Below, piece by piece: positions 53,740 through 64,000 of a stretch of DNA of 64,000 nt. The translations under genes and the position numbers were made by a program. The notes under the pieces were generated by a model. That model worked only from the letters and a program-made list of their open reading frames with translations. It was not told the DNA's origin and searched no databases. Position 1 is the stretch's first letter. Every line of letters begins with the position of its first letter. Source of the stretch: Ignelater luminosus (Eukaryota > Arthropoda > Insecta > Coleoptera > Elateridae); contig VTPC01090697.1 in the NCBI GenBank assembly GCA_011009095.1, positions 1-64,000 on the forward strand. Reading direction: 5' to 3'.

Positions 53740-54490
53740 TGTAAGTTTGGTTACATTGTCTTTACCGTTTTCCATTGTGTTGAACTACAAGAATTATTCA
53801 TTAGGTTCGTCATTCTTTACAATTTGTTTCCTGCCATATTTTATCAGCTCTATAGGTACATATCCGGGATCAGCAGATCTTGAGTTTTTTATTTGTTTTA
53901 AGTTTTTCTCTACCTCTTCTTTCGCTATGAGTATTCTGTTATCATCTAATTTTTATAATTTTTTCTCATCCTCCGTTTAATCATTGTCCCTATTTTTTGG
54001 TAAAAGATTTCTGTAATGTGTTTTCCACTGTTCCATTTTAATTAAACTGTTTGTTTTGTTAGTCGCATTATATTTCATTTGTTTTATAGATTTCCAAACT
54101 TTTGTGGATTGTGCACTGCCTATCAGGTTCTGTATTTGTATGCATTTTTGTTCCCAGTATTGGTTTTTAATTTCGTTAATATTTCTTCTTAGTTCTTTGT
54201 TTATTTTCTTTATATTGTTGCCTTGTTTAGTCACTTCTTTGTGTTAACCATTTTTGTACTTGTTTTACCAATCTTTCAATTTCTTCGGTAAACCATACTG
54301 AATTTTGTTTTTCCTTTTTGCCCTCTATATAACCTAATGCTTCATATGCAGCATCTTAAAGTGCTTGTTTTATATTATTGTATTCAATTTCCATATCTTT
54401 ATTTACTCCTCTTTTGTTTAAAATATTATTAAGCCTGTTTTCATACAGACTTGTCGGTAGAGCTACTAAGAAGTTTGTAGAGGCAGTACT
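53740..54490 (-). mobile_element. RTE-like LINE remnant (copy 2), minus orientation
   Basis: 54234-53977 (QYWEQKCIQIQNLIGSAQST, KWKTHY-like end) and 53930-53830 (EVEKNLKQIK, SADPGYVPIELIKYG) repeat the same region found in copy 1 (IPAELIKYG near 52920), in the same orientation. Two fragments of related elements lie head to tail. Confidence 0.68.
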
Positions 54491-55517
54491 CGACATTTTT
54501 AGGGTTACTTATTTGACATAGTAACCCCATCGAGACCATACTGATCAATTACCTCCCAAGTATTATAAGTATAAATTTTAATAAATGGGTGAGATCATAT
54601 GAAATAACGCCGCATCTTGAAGTATTAGGCTACCTTGTATATTTGTACTTCAGAGCAATAAATCGATTCATTGTCTTGCTAAGCAGAGTGTATAAACACA
54701 ATTAAAAGTTTCAATGAACTAATTTATCATCTAGATGTAAAGTCTTACATTAGTATAATTAATAAATTCATAACGTCAATGTACAGTTTTACATAGATGT
54801 ACCGAACAAATTCATTATGTTAACGTAAAACCTTACATTTATGTTATTAATCGGTACATAATATTAATGAAAGTCTTTACTAATTTAAATATTACATTCA
54901 TTGTATTTATGAATTGTGCTCATTGCAGTAAAAATCTTTTTATTAAAATAATGAACTTTTGCTTAATATTGCTTTGGGTTTTTACGTTGTATTAACAAAG
55001 GGTAGCATAATACATTATTTAATGATCAGTGTTTCATAGTACTGATAAACGTGTTTGATTTACAAATATTGGCAAGCTTTTTATTGAGAATATAATTGTT
55101 TCTGTTATATCCATGTACTAATATTTTCAAGGTGAGTTGTACGGTCAACTCATAAGGTAATGACGCAGATTGTTTTATATATATATTAATACTTAATATC
55201 TGATTTAATGTCAAATTTAACATTATACGATTATTAATCAACGAACTAAAATTAATCAATAATTAATAAACTAATAATTACTATAAACAGATTGTAGGCA
55301 TTGTTATTAGACCAAACATTGAATAACAAGCTATAACCACTTTATAGGTTGACTGCACTTAAATTAGAGTTTTAACGAAAACAAGCAAAAGAGCATGTGA
55401 TAAATGGAAGTAGAAATTTTTAAAAAAGTAACCGAAGAAACGAATAAAACACCAGTGAAGTTTTATTAAAATAAATAAATAAATAAAGATAGTGTTGACA
55501 TTTTTAAGGGCGAGTAA
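54491..55517. other. AT-rich intergenic stretch
   Basis: No gene or repeat recognised. It contains recurring cttacat/ttcatta motifs but no clear period. Confidence 0.4.
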
Positions 55518-55519
55518 TA

Positions 55520-56731
55520 GTGTGGTTCACCAGTTCCATTTCGGCTATTTTTTGTCTGACTTCACCAAAAATTATGATCGAGGTGTCATTCGATTCGGAA
55601 TGGCATTTAGAAAGTTTTCGAACATTTCAAAGTCCCTCGCAAAAAAATTGCAAAAGTTATAAACAAATTCGTAAAAAAATGGGTTTTGTTTTTTTCAAAT
55701 ATCTCGGAGAATATTGCAAATATCCGAAATCATAGAACAGATCCTTAAAGAGCAGGACATTTCCTACAAAAAAGTTTTAACTCTTGGAATTGTACCACCA
55801 ATATTTATAATTTTAATTTAGAAGTGAAAATAGGGCAAAAAACGCGTGATCTGGCCGCCGCGCGCGCCGATAAGTTTGCTATCTTTAACAAAGAAAAATT
55901 TGTTTACCTATTAAATATAAATATTAAGGAATAAGAAAATTCAGATATCACTGGGATACATGAATGAACAATAATCCATTGGAAAAAAATTTTTCCCACA
56001 ATTTGTTTATTAGTTATGGTTTTGTTAACTAGAGAAATTTTACCAATTTTTGATTGTTTATAAAAAAGTGGAGATTGACACTTTTTTAATTTTTCCAACG
56101 GGGATCTGTTCTGTAGCCTTTGGAGAATAAGTTCAAGAAGTGAAGAAAATCTCAGGTTTTTAGTTTCAAAAATATCATGGTTTCTATGTAAATTTTCAAT
56201 TGGTAAAATTTCTTTAGTTAACAAAAGCATAACTAATAAACAAATTGTGGGAAAAATTTTTTTCCGATGGATTATTGTTCATTCATGTATCTCAGTAATA
56301 CCTGAATTTCTTTATTCCTTAATATTTATATTTAATAGGTAAAACAATTTTTTTTTTTGTTAAAGAGAGCAAACTAAGCGCCGCGCGCGGCGGCCAGATC
56401 ACGCGTTTTTAGCCCTATTTTCACCTCTACATTAAAATTATAAATATTGGTGGTACAATTACGGGAGTTAAAACTTTTTTGTAGGAAATGTCCTGCTCTT
56501 TAAGGATCTTTTTTTTTTGATTTCGGATATTTGCAATATTCTCCGAGATATTTGAAAAAAACGAAACCCCTTTTTTTTACAAATTTGTTTATAACTTTTG
56601 CAATTTTTTTGCGCGAGACTTCGAAATGTTCAAAAAGTTTCTAAATGCAATTCCGAATCAAATGACACCTCGATCATAATTTTTGGTGAAGTTAGACAAA
56701 AAATAGCCAAAATGGAACTTGTGAACCACAC
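55520..56731. repeat. Large foldback element, ~530-bp inverted arms
   Basis: The left arm 55520-56048 (GTGTGGTTCACCAGTTCCAT...) is the inverted repeat of 56200-56731 (...GAACTTGTGAACCACAC), separated by about 150 bp. Matching landmarks: ggccgccgcgcgcg at 55852 with cgcgcggcggcc at 56384; caggacatttcctac at 55752 with gtaggaaatgtcctg at 56480. TA flanks both ends (55518-55519 and 56732-56733), compatible with a Tc1/mariner-type target. No long open frame of its own; short frames here are arm artefacts. Confidence 0.9.
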
Positions 56732-57067
56732 TATAGTATACAGGAAAACAGTAAAACGGTTCAGAAACTCACTATTTCTCAGATGCTGGGTGTCAAAGTT
56801 TCATTTAGAATTTCTTGCTTCTTCAATACTTCAATATTATTATTTTTTATATTATTATTGTTTTGTGTACTGTATATTCTAAAGATTGGGCTCAAAAAGC
56901 ATACCTAGTAATCTAATATTGATAAATTTATGTAGCAGTATAGTTCAAAGAACAATTTTCAAGATATTGCTCGATAATAGACGACGATCCTGAAATATTT
57001 AAGATTATCCACGATATCACTGATCAAAACTTGTATCATAATTAGTCTGTTTAATAAACCTTCCAAA

Positions 57068-58239
57068 ATGATAACGTGTTTGATATCTGTGGTAATTTTT
57101 GTTTTAATATTAGCTTTTGCGGCTTTAAAAATTTATTCGAGATTAACCGTTGGTAAATGTTATTGTAACGTTTATTTAAATGGTAAAACCGCACTGATCA
57201 CTGGTGGAAACGCTGGTAAATTTCTTTAAAAATTGTGTGATTTTAATAAGTGTAATAATTTAAAAATTCAAATTAATAGGCTTAGGTTATGAAACAGCTT
57301 TAGCATTAGCTGGAAGAGGATGCCGCATAATAATAGCATGTAGAAGTGATTGTGAAAAAGCCAAGCAAAACATTATTGCACAAACTGGGAATCCAAACGT
57401 TGTAACCAAGAAACTTAATTTGGCTTCATTGAAGTCAGTTAGGGAACTAGCAAAGGATATCAATGAAAATGAAGAAAGATTAGACTTCTTAGTAAATAAT
57501 GCTGGAATGTATGGAACTAGAAAAGGTTATACAGAAGATGGATTAGATATGGGAATGCAAGTTAATTTTTTTGGTCCCTTCTTACTAACTCATCTACTTA
57601 TTGGTAATAGTGTTGAAATCTACAAACATCTTGAAATACAATCATTGTACTTAATTTTAGGATTATTGAAGAAATCTTCCCCAAGTAAGATAATTTTTCT
57701 TAGTTCCATTGCAGCTCATTATAATAACCTGTCTGTCGATAATTTAAATTACCCTCATAATGAAATACATGATATAAAGGTATATGCAAATTCAAAGCTG
57801 TGCGACATAATAGCAGCTAATGAATTGTCAAAAAGATTAAGTGGGACTAATGTAACCGCTTATTCATTACATCCTGGACTAATTGCTACGAAAATCATGT
57901 CAAAATCTGCACAAAATAGTAAATCACTGGTTTCTGGTATAATTCACAGAGTAATGTACACAATTTTAATAATAACCTCTGCTAGGGTAAGTTTGGTGTG
58001 TAATCGCTACCCAAACCGGTAGCATCAACTTTAATTTTACATTGCAGTCTCCACAAGAAGGTATACAAACGACTCTACATCTTGTTCTGTGTAAACAAAC
58101 TGTGAAAGATGCGGGGAAGTTCTTTGCTGATTGTAAACCTGCCAAACATCCTGATAAAGTAGAAGATTCATATTTTAGGAAGAAAATATGGGAAGCTAGT
58201 GAAAAATATGTTAAGCTTAATCCAAACGAGATTATTTAG
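57068..58239 (+). CDS. Short-chain dehydrogenase/reductase, retinol dehydrogenase 11-14-like
   Basis: Four exons: 57068-57215, 57280-57603, 57661-57986, 58048-58239, joined by GT..AG introns of 64, 57 and 61 bp, giving 329 aa. An N-terminal hydrophobic anchor (MITCLISVVIFVLILAF) is followed by the Rossmann fold: cofactor motif TGG-N-A-G-L-G across intron 1, LVNNAGMYG, catalytic Ser in IIFLSSIAAHY, and the YANSK Tyr/Lys pair (IKVYANSKLC), then SLHPGLIATKI. All active-site residues are present, so it should be an active NADP(H)- or NAD(H)-dependent reductase of the RDH11/12/13/14 type, acting on retinoid or other lipid aldehydes/alcohols at the ER or mitochondrial membrane; the substrate is inferred from family. 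It has a tandem paralogue at 63.4 kb. Confidence 0.95.
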
Positions 58240-58379
58240 TTTTTTTTTGTATATTAATGTACACTTTGATTTTGAATAATAATATAATGAACAATCGGTA
58301 CAAAATGAGTATTTTTATTACCTTCCCATTTGTAGATTTAATTTGACAGTAATGTTAGAACAATTACTATTTATCTATT

Positions 58380-60180
58380 TGGAAGATGAACTTAGACGTC
58401 CTACTTATAAGTGAAACTCACTTTACAGATAAATCCTACTTTAACATCCCACACTATACTACACATTATACAAATTATCTAGACAATTCTGGCCACGCTG
58501 GAACTGTCATCATAATAAAAAGCTTCATCAGCCACACAGAACTATCCAAATATGCTTTCAGTCTCCTCCAAGCAAAGGCCATAAAAATACAAGTGAGCTC
58601 CTGTGAACTAACAGTGACAGCAATTTTTTGTCCACCTCGTCATAACATCAAACGAGAGGACTTTCGTGAATTCTTTGTAACACTTGGGAACAAATTTATC
58701 GCTGGTGGTGATTTCATCTGCAAGCTTACCATATATGGCTCATGTCTAACTACCACTAAAGGCAAAGAATTAATCAACACTGTCCAAGAAAAAAACTACT
58801 CCTTCCTCTCAACTCTCTAAAACTCTCGACTTGCTGGATCTATTTATCACCAATGGCATCTCGACCAACTACTCCAAGTTACTCCAAGTTACGACCTTTC
58901 CTCTGACTTGCCTATAATAGCAACGATAAGCTGTTTTGTTATACACAAACCACCAATTCAGAAACTTTATAACAAGAAAACAGACTGGGACAAATTTTGC
59001 AGTAAAATTGAAGAAGATATACAACTGAATATTAGCCTCAAAACACCAAACGCCATTCATCTGCCAACATCACAAAACTCAGCCACGAATATTTCAATTG
59101 AGAAAACAAATGATAGCTGAAAAACAAAGCTAGAGATAAATGGCACCGAACACACGCTTCAGCGGAGAAAACAGCATTAAATAGAGTAACTAATCAATTG
59201 AAAGCTAAAATCAAGGAAGCGCGTGAAAGAGCTTTTTCAGATTATATTACAAATCTAAACTGATATGACAATTAAATCTGTAAACCAATGAAACACTATA
59301 AAAACCCAAAACTCATGTGGGCCGGAAGTGACGAAAAGAAAGCTGCTTTGTTTTAGAGACATCTAGCTAATGTTTTTATCCCTAACAACAATACCGCGGA
59401 TAACAAAATAGAGCCCATAACTACTTCTGCCATCAAACACTACTATCTCAGAAATCCAAAAAGAGATCAAAAACTTAAACCCACGGAGAGCACTCAGAAT
59501 GGACAAAATAACTCCAAAACTGGTAAAGGAACTGTCTAGAAAAGTAGTTGTGCTCATAACATTTATATTTAATGCCATCCTAAGATTTAACTACTGGCCG
59601 AAAATGTTAAAACAACCGAAAATATATTGATTCCAAAACTTGGCAAAAATCCAAATAATGTCACATCATACCGCCCAATAAGTTTATTATCTGTTGTTTC
59701 CAAACTACTCAAAACTACAATAAACTAACTATGATCCCAGTACCTTGGAATTGATACCGCGGCACCAATTTGGCTTTTGAGAAAAATACTTCACCGTACA
59801 GCAATTCATAAAATTAGTCACACCATAAATCAAGCCCTAGAAAAAACAAATTGCGCACATCTGTATTCATGGATGTAAGTCAGGCCTTTGATAAGTTCTG
59901 GCACATAGGACTGTTATAAAGAATCAAACAATATCTTCCGTAATCATATCTGTCTGACAGACAATTCAGAACTAGAGTCAATGAACGCACATTGCTCCCT
60001 TCCTCACTCAAGCTGGAGTTCCGTAAGGTAGCGTCAAGGGACCGCTCTTATACCTACTCTACACAGCAGGCCTTCCAACAAACTACGAAACAACTACAGG
60101 TACATTTGCCCTCTACACTGCTCCAAAGACAACTAGCAGAAGTAGAGACATGGTTGAAAAAATAGATCCAGATCTTCCTC
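58380..60180 (+). mobile_element. Jockey-type LINE remnant, plus orientation
   Basis: The endonuclease block at 58386-58820 is well kept (LDVLLISETHFTDKSYFNIP, AIFCPPRHNIKREDF, NKFIAGGDFICKLTIYGS; GGDFICK replaces the usual GGDFNAK). Then 59440-59580 (PRRALRMDKITPKLVKEL) and RT pieces at 59640-60130 (HQFGF near 59757, then VKGPLLYLLYTAGLP near 60030-60080). Many stops. Lies between the SDR paralogues. Confidence 0.82.
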
Positions 60181-60499
60181 AGAAGTGTTAGAATCGTAGA
60201 TAAAACGTCGTATTCCACTCGCACATAGTGTAGGCTATTATTTAAGAGGATGAAGTGTAAATCATCTCCGTGATTAATATACTATTATCGTTTATTATTT
60301 TGTAGCAATCTTCTGCAGTTCCTTTACCTATATTTCCTTTTACTCTTAAACATTCTTCCTCCTGTAATTAGAAACGTTGCAGCGCTAACCATCATTACCG
60401 AATTCTGAGGCACAAACTTCTTTTCGTCTAAATAAGACGTGCAACATTACAATCCTCCACAACTGTAAACTTTCCATCCTTACAAATTACGTCTAAGTT

Positions 60500-60815
60500 T
60501 CTTTGCAAAACAACATATAGATGTTTTAATTTGTACTTAACCGTACTAATTTGCTTCAAATTTGGAATTGCTGACTCATGTACATCACTGCTCTCCAATT
60601 TGTATCTGCTTGTTTTTGTAACAAAATGGATTCTAGCCCAGTATGGAATTTAGTACTTGTATCTAGCTTGGCATCAAAACGTGCTAGGTTTTCGTTTATG
60701 CTTTTGGAGATTATTATAGCACATCATCTAGATATGCCAAAACAAGTGTGAATCTTAATGGCTATAGGACTTTATTTATGGCCCTCTGGAATACAACGTG
60801 TGCATTCGTTAAAGT
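60500..60815 (-). pseudogene. Gypsy RT fragment, minus orientation
   Basis: The reverse strand reads FQRAINKVL then PLRFTLVLAYLDDVL near 60800-60715, the FQRxxNxVL..YLDDVL catalytic RT block of gypsy-type elements, followed by weak similarity with stops. Small scrap. Confidence 0.6.
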
Positions 60816-61009
60816 TAAAGTCAAATTATGATTCTTTCTGTTGTAGGGTCACGACTTTTTGGCCTGATTGGGATCTCGCGATGCTGCATGTGGTAAGGGG
60901 CTCGAATAGGATGGGTTTGATAGCAAGCTTACGACAAATCTTCTTACAAAATGTCGGGCCTGGTAGGTCAGGAGTTATAGAGTTATAAACGCAGTGCTTT
61001 AACTAGATT

Positions 61010-62640
61010 TCATGTCTGACGTAAAGCATGTGTTGGATGCCAATCTCTGTAGTTAATTGTCTCTTTTGTTTCTTTTGCTTGACAGATCATCATTTGGCGG
61101 CGGCGAGCAGCCCAATAAATTTTACTAGTCTTACTGTATTGTTGATTTTGCCGTTCTGGCAGTAGAAAGTGTGCAAGCGCTTTACAGTCGTTGAGGTACG
61201 CCAAACAGCACGCATACAGAAGTGTCGACGACGCCTGTGTCATGGAGGTGTTCCTGCAAATAGTCGTGCCCTGTGCGCAGTCTGAAGCAGGCGACGGCTA
61301 CGTTTTTGGGAAGGTCATGAAGCAGGCGGCCACTGGGCTCCAACAGGGAGAACCATTGCTTGGCCTCCGCACCCACAGCATGTCTGGCTTTCACCTCAAT
61401 TCTTAGTACTTCTCTTAGCAGTCTTTTTGCTGCGCTGAATTACAAGCTTCTCAGGGCCCTCTTTTGCCAGTCTAACAGCTTCCTCGTTTCTTCTAATTCC
61501 ACAGTGACTACGAATTTATTGCAGGCAGATAGTCCACCCAGACCGTATCAACTCTGACATTAGTTGCTGACTGTGGCGGACATCCAGCGAAGAACTGTTT
61601 TATCTACACGCTCGAGTTTAAGGTGTTCTAGAGCTAGGAAGCCAGCCTTTACCATTCCATTAAAATTCGAAGCCAGTACCCCGACTGCCTGCGAGATCTA
61701 AAAGTATCAAGAAGCATTAGGTGCCGAGCCATCGGTGTACACGTAAATACACTCTGTAACCGGATATCTTTCATGAATGGTTTTCTGTGCAATGGTCCTT
61801 TGCATGGTTGGTAGAGTTTCAGTTTTATTAATCGCCTGTTTCAAGTCCAACCTCGTCTTAGCGATGTGGCAGACTAAAACACTCCTAACCGCATATCCTG
61901 GGAAAGGTACTCTCTCTTATATACCCAAATTGGACGCTTTTACAGAGAAGGATTTCTGTGGTTTTAGTCAGAGACTGGTCGGCTTATAGTTTTTTCAGTA
62001 GTCCATCTCTAGGCGATTTACCTTCTCATTTAGACTTATTACTGTTAGGCATCTTCTTACCGATATGAGAGTTACACCGGTTTGCAATTCCGTAGCGTTA
62101 ACAGAAGTAGAACTGGGACCCCCCAGGGCTTGATTTTGAGTTCTAGCTAGTTTCTTTAGAGTTGTCTTGAGGACTGTGGCAATCAGCTTATCCCTGCTAG
62201 TCTACTCAGTAACCTCATTTGCTTACTTCCCGTCTGCAAATTGGTGACAAGCTGAACTCCTAAATAAGTAGCGGCTTTCGTTTCATTTAGGAGATTGAAT
62301 TGTTGCAGTAAAGATAGTCGCTCTTATTGGTTCGTGGAAATGTAGACAGTTGGAATTCTAATTTTTCTGGGCAGACGACTAGTTTATTTTCATTAGCCCA
62401 AAATGAAAGTCGGGCTAAGGTCTTGTTTATGGTCGCTTCTAACGCCTTTATCTTACTGCTAGCTGTCCAAATCACTAAGCTATCTGCATAAAGTAGAGCT
62501 TGGGTACCAGGGATACTCTGGACTGCAGAAATAATTTTGTTGATCATTAGATTAAAGAGAACAGGGCAGACTTGAGGCAGTCCATGCCTGGTCTGCCTGT
62601 ACTGAGAGAGGGTTTGGCTATGCCCATTTTGCTATTACAT
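61010..62640 (-). mobile_element. Jockey-like LINE remnant with RNase H, minus orientation
   Basis: Read leftwards: RT block (QALLYADSLVIWTASSKIKA, 62520-62455; YADS instead of YADD), LSFWANENKLVVCPEKLEF, the RNase H start (ECIYVYTDGSAPNAS, about 61755-61710), and the C-terminal part LPKNVAVACFRLRTGHDYLQ / VDTSVCVLFGVPQ (61310-61190), ending near 61010. Stops and frameshifts separate the blocks. Confidence 0.82.
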
Positions 62641-63425
62641 CTTGATTCATTTTAAAAATTTAGAAATCTGCACTTTTTCTGTTTCTTAATCTTTATCTAA
62701 CCTGGCATCATAGTACCTAAAATTTAATATTTCAAGATTATATATAATCTAATGTGAATTCTGTGCAGATATTGTAAATAAATACTACTAACTCACCTTC
62801 CAGCTCCTTAATCATCTCTACTTGATTCTTCCTCCATATTTTTAATAGAAAAGTCTCAAGCTTCAAACTGAACCGTTTAATACACAAAACTTCAATCATC
62901 GTTTATGAAAAGTTTAAGTGATGAGATAATCCTATCTGTACATGCTTAAATGTAAAACTGTTTTTAGACTCATCCGGTATGTAAAAGTCTGCAATGCAAA
63001 ATAAAATTCTGTAGATAATAAATTAATATATTTATTATTGCACCAAGGAGAATAACAAGTTATACTTATAAAAAGTGTATTATAGACTTTGTTTACTGAT
63101 AAAAACACCAGCTTTCGTAATCTATTAGCATACTGGTTTTTGTTCCCTTGTAAATACAAAGATTGCACCTTACAATAAATGTAGCATCTTTTAAACAACA
63201 ATCTCTAAGTTCTACGTGATCAGTGATTATTTTATTACCAATGTAGTCAAGTACGAGAGTACTTCACTTTGCTTTAAGTTGGTTTTAATTACCTAATCTC
63301 CTTTCACATTGATAAAAACGCTACTGAATTGCCTCTAGCTATTATTACTTGAAAGGCCTTGTAATATTGACCTCTACCTGATCAAAACAAAATCGTAATT
63401 ACTTAGTTCGACTGCAAAACGGTTT
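62641..63425. other. AT-rich region upstream of SDR paralogue
   Basis: No feature recognised. It presumably holds the promoter of the second SDR gene. Confidence 0.4.
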
Positions 63426-63961
63426 ATGATAACGATGTGTCTAGTTTTTGTGTCTATAATTTTTGTTTTAATACTAGTTTTTGTGATTTTAAGAATTTAT
63501 TCAAGATTAACCGTTGGTAAATGTTATTGTAATGTTTGTTTAACTGGTAAAACTGCACTGATCACTGGCGGAAACTCTGGTAAATTTATTTGAAGATTAT
63601 GTGGGTTCACTAATAATTTAAAAATTCAAATTAACAGGGTTAGGTTATCAAACAGCTTTAGCGTTAGCTGGAAGGGGATGTCGTGTAATAATAGCAGATA
63701 AAGATGATTGTGAAGAGACAAAAGAAAATATTATTGCGCAAACTGGAAATCCAAATGTTATAACCAAAAAGTTTAATTTGGCTTCTTTAAAGTCAGTTAG
63801 AGAACTAGCAAAGGATATCAATGAAACTGAAGAAAGATTAGATATTTTAATAAATAATGCTGGCATTCTTGGAACTAGAAAAGTTTACACAGAAGATGGT
63901 TTGGATATGGGAATGCAAGTTAATTTTTTCGGACCCTTTTTGCTAACTCACCTGCTGATTG
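63426..63961 (+). CDS. Second SDR (retinol dehydrogenase-like), 3' end beyond window
   Basis: Exons 63426-63579 (MITMCLVFVSIIFVLILVF, anchor; TALITGGNSG) and 63638-63961 (GLGYQTALALAGRGCRVIIA, LDILINNAGILGTRK, MGMQVNFFGPFLLTHLLI), with a 58-bp intron and donor gtaactg at 63962. Intron positions and phases equal those of the SDR at 57068. The cofactor loop and NNAG motif are intact; the active-site exons lie outside the window. Protein identity in the shared part is high by eye, so this is a fairly recent tandem duplicate. Confidence 0.92.
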
Positions 63962-64000
63962 GTAACTGTTATAATCTAGATGCTTCATGACAATTAATAA

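Noticed and set aside
55520-56882. Open frames in the foldback arms
   Set aside because: They are by-products of the inverted arms, with no protein-family resemblance.

Overview
The window looks like a transposon-rich, AT-rich insect nuclear genome. The evidence is: BEL/Pao, gypsy/errantivirus, copia, Jockey-like and RTE-like retroelements; mariner, Tc1, piggyBac-like and other DNA transposons; very short GT..AG introns (about 50-66 bp); a DUF1091 secreted-protein gene, a protein family known from insects; and intronless secreted leucine-rich-repeat (LRR) genes. A beetle is plausible, but the species cannot be decided from the sequence. No bacterial gene, CRISPR array, rRNA or tRNA was recognised.

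Host genes I can support, left to right: (1) a four-exon minus-strand DUF1091 gene (9852-10556), whose exons are too short to stand out as open frames; (2) LRR gene 1 (16031-20398, 1455 aa), dominated by a strict 288-bp (96-aa, four-LRR) higher-order repeat; (3) its shorter paralogue LRR gene 2 (30941-32962, 673 aa); (4) a more distant LRR gene 3 (40014-41921) with a visible TATA box and non-coding leader exon; (5) a two-exon minus-strand C2H2 zinc-finger gene (42200-43393) with one frameshift, next to pieces of related zinc-finger genes; (6) an intact four-exon short-chain dehydrogenase/reductase (SDR) gene of the retinol-dehydrogenase type (57068-58239), with a tandem paralogue (63426-63961) cut by the window end. 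The three LRR genes form a family cluster over about 26 kb.

Mobile DNA fills most of the rest. 1-3.2 kb: LINE and mariner relics. 3.4-9.05 kb: a degenerate BEL/Pao element in minus orientation, bounded by the 5-bp duplication GTTAT and sitting in a repeat whose uninterrupted copy survives at 22.66-22.85 kb. 10.9-15.07 kb: a 5'-truncated gypsy/errantivirus with an env remnant and a foldback inserted in env. 21.4-26.6 kb: a Mutator-like relic, a Tc1 relic, a gypsy gag-protease relic split by an apparently intact mariner (24404-25696), and a further transposon-derived ORF. 27.4-29.85 kb: a 2.4-kb DNA transposon with 34-bp terminal inverted repeats and a broken transposase. 34.0-36.8 kb: a gypsy relic containing a solo LTR. 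37.8-39.2 kb: a copia gag-protease relic containing a foldback. 44.1-54.5 kb: LINE, Tc1, piggyBac-like and mariner remnants plus a diverged minisatellite. 55.52-56.73 kb: a large foldback with arms of about 530 bp. 58.4-62.6 kb: Jockey-type LINEs and a gypsy RT scrap between the SDR paralogues.

The most interesting signals are the LRR supercassette array (its copy number explains almost all of the length difference between LRR1 and LRR2), the paralogous empty site that proves the BEL insertion, the apparently intact mariner, the transposon with repeated subterminal motifs, and the 1.2-kb hairpin-forming foldback. I did not find a clearly new multi-gene system; the LRR cluster is the best candidate for unusual biology.
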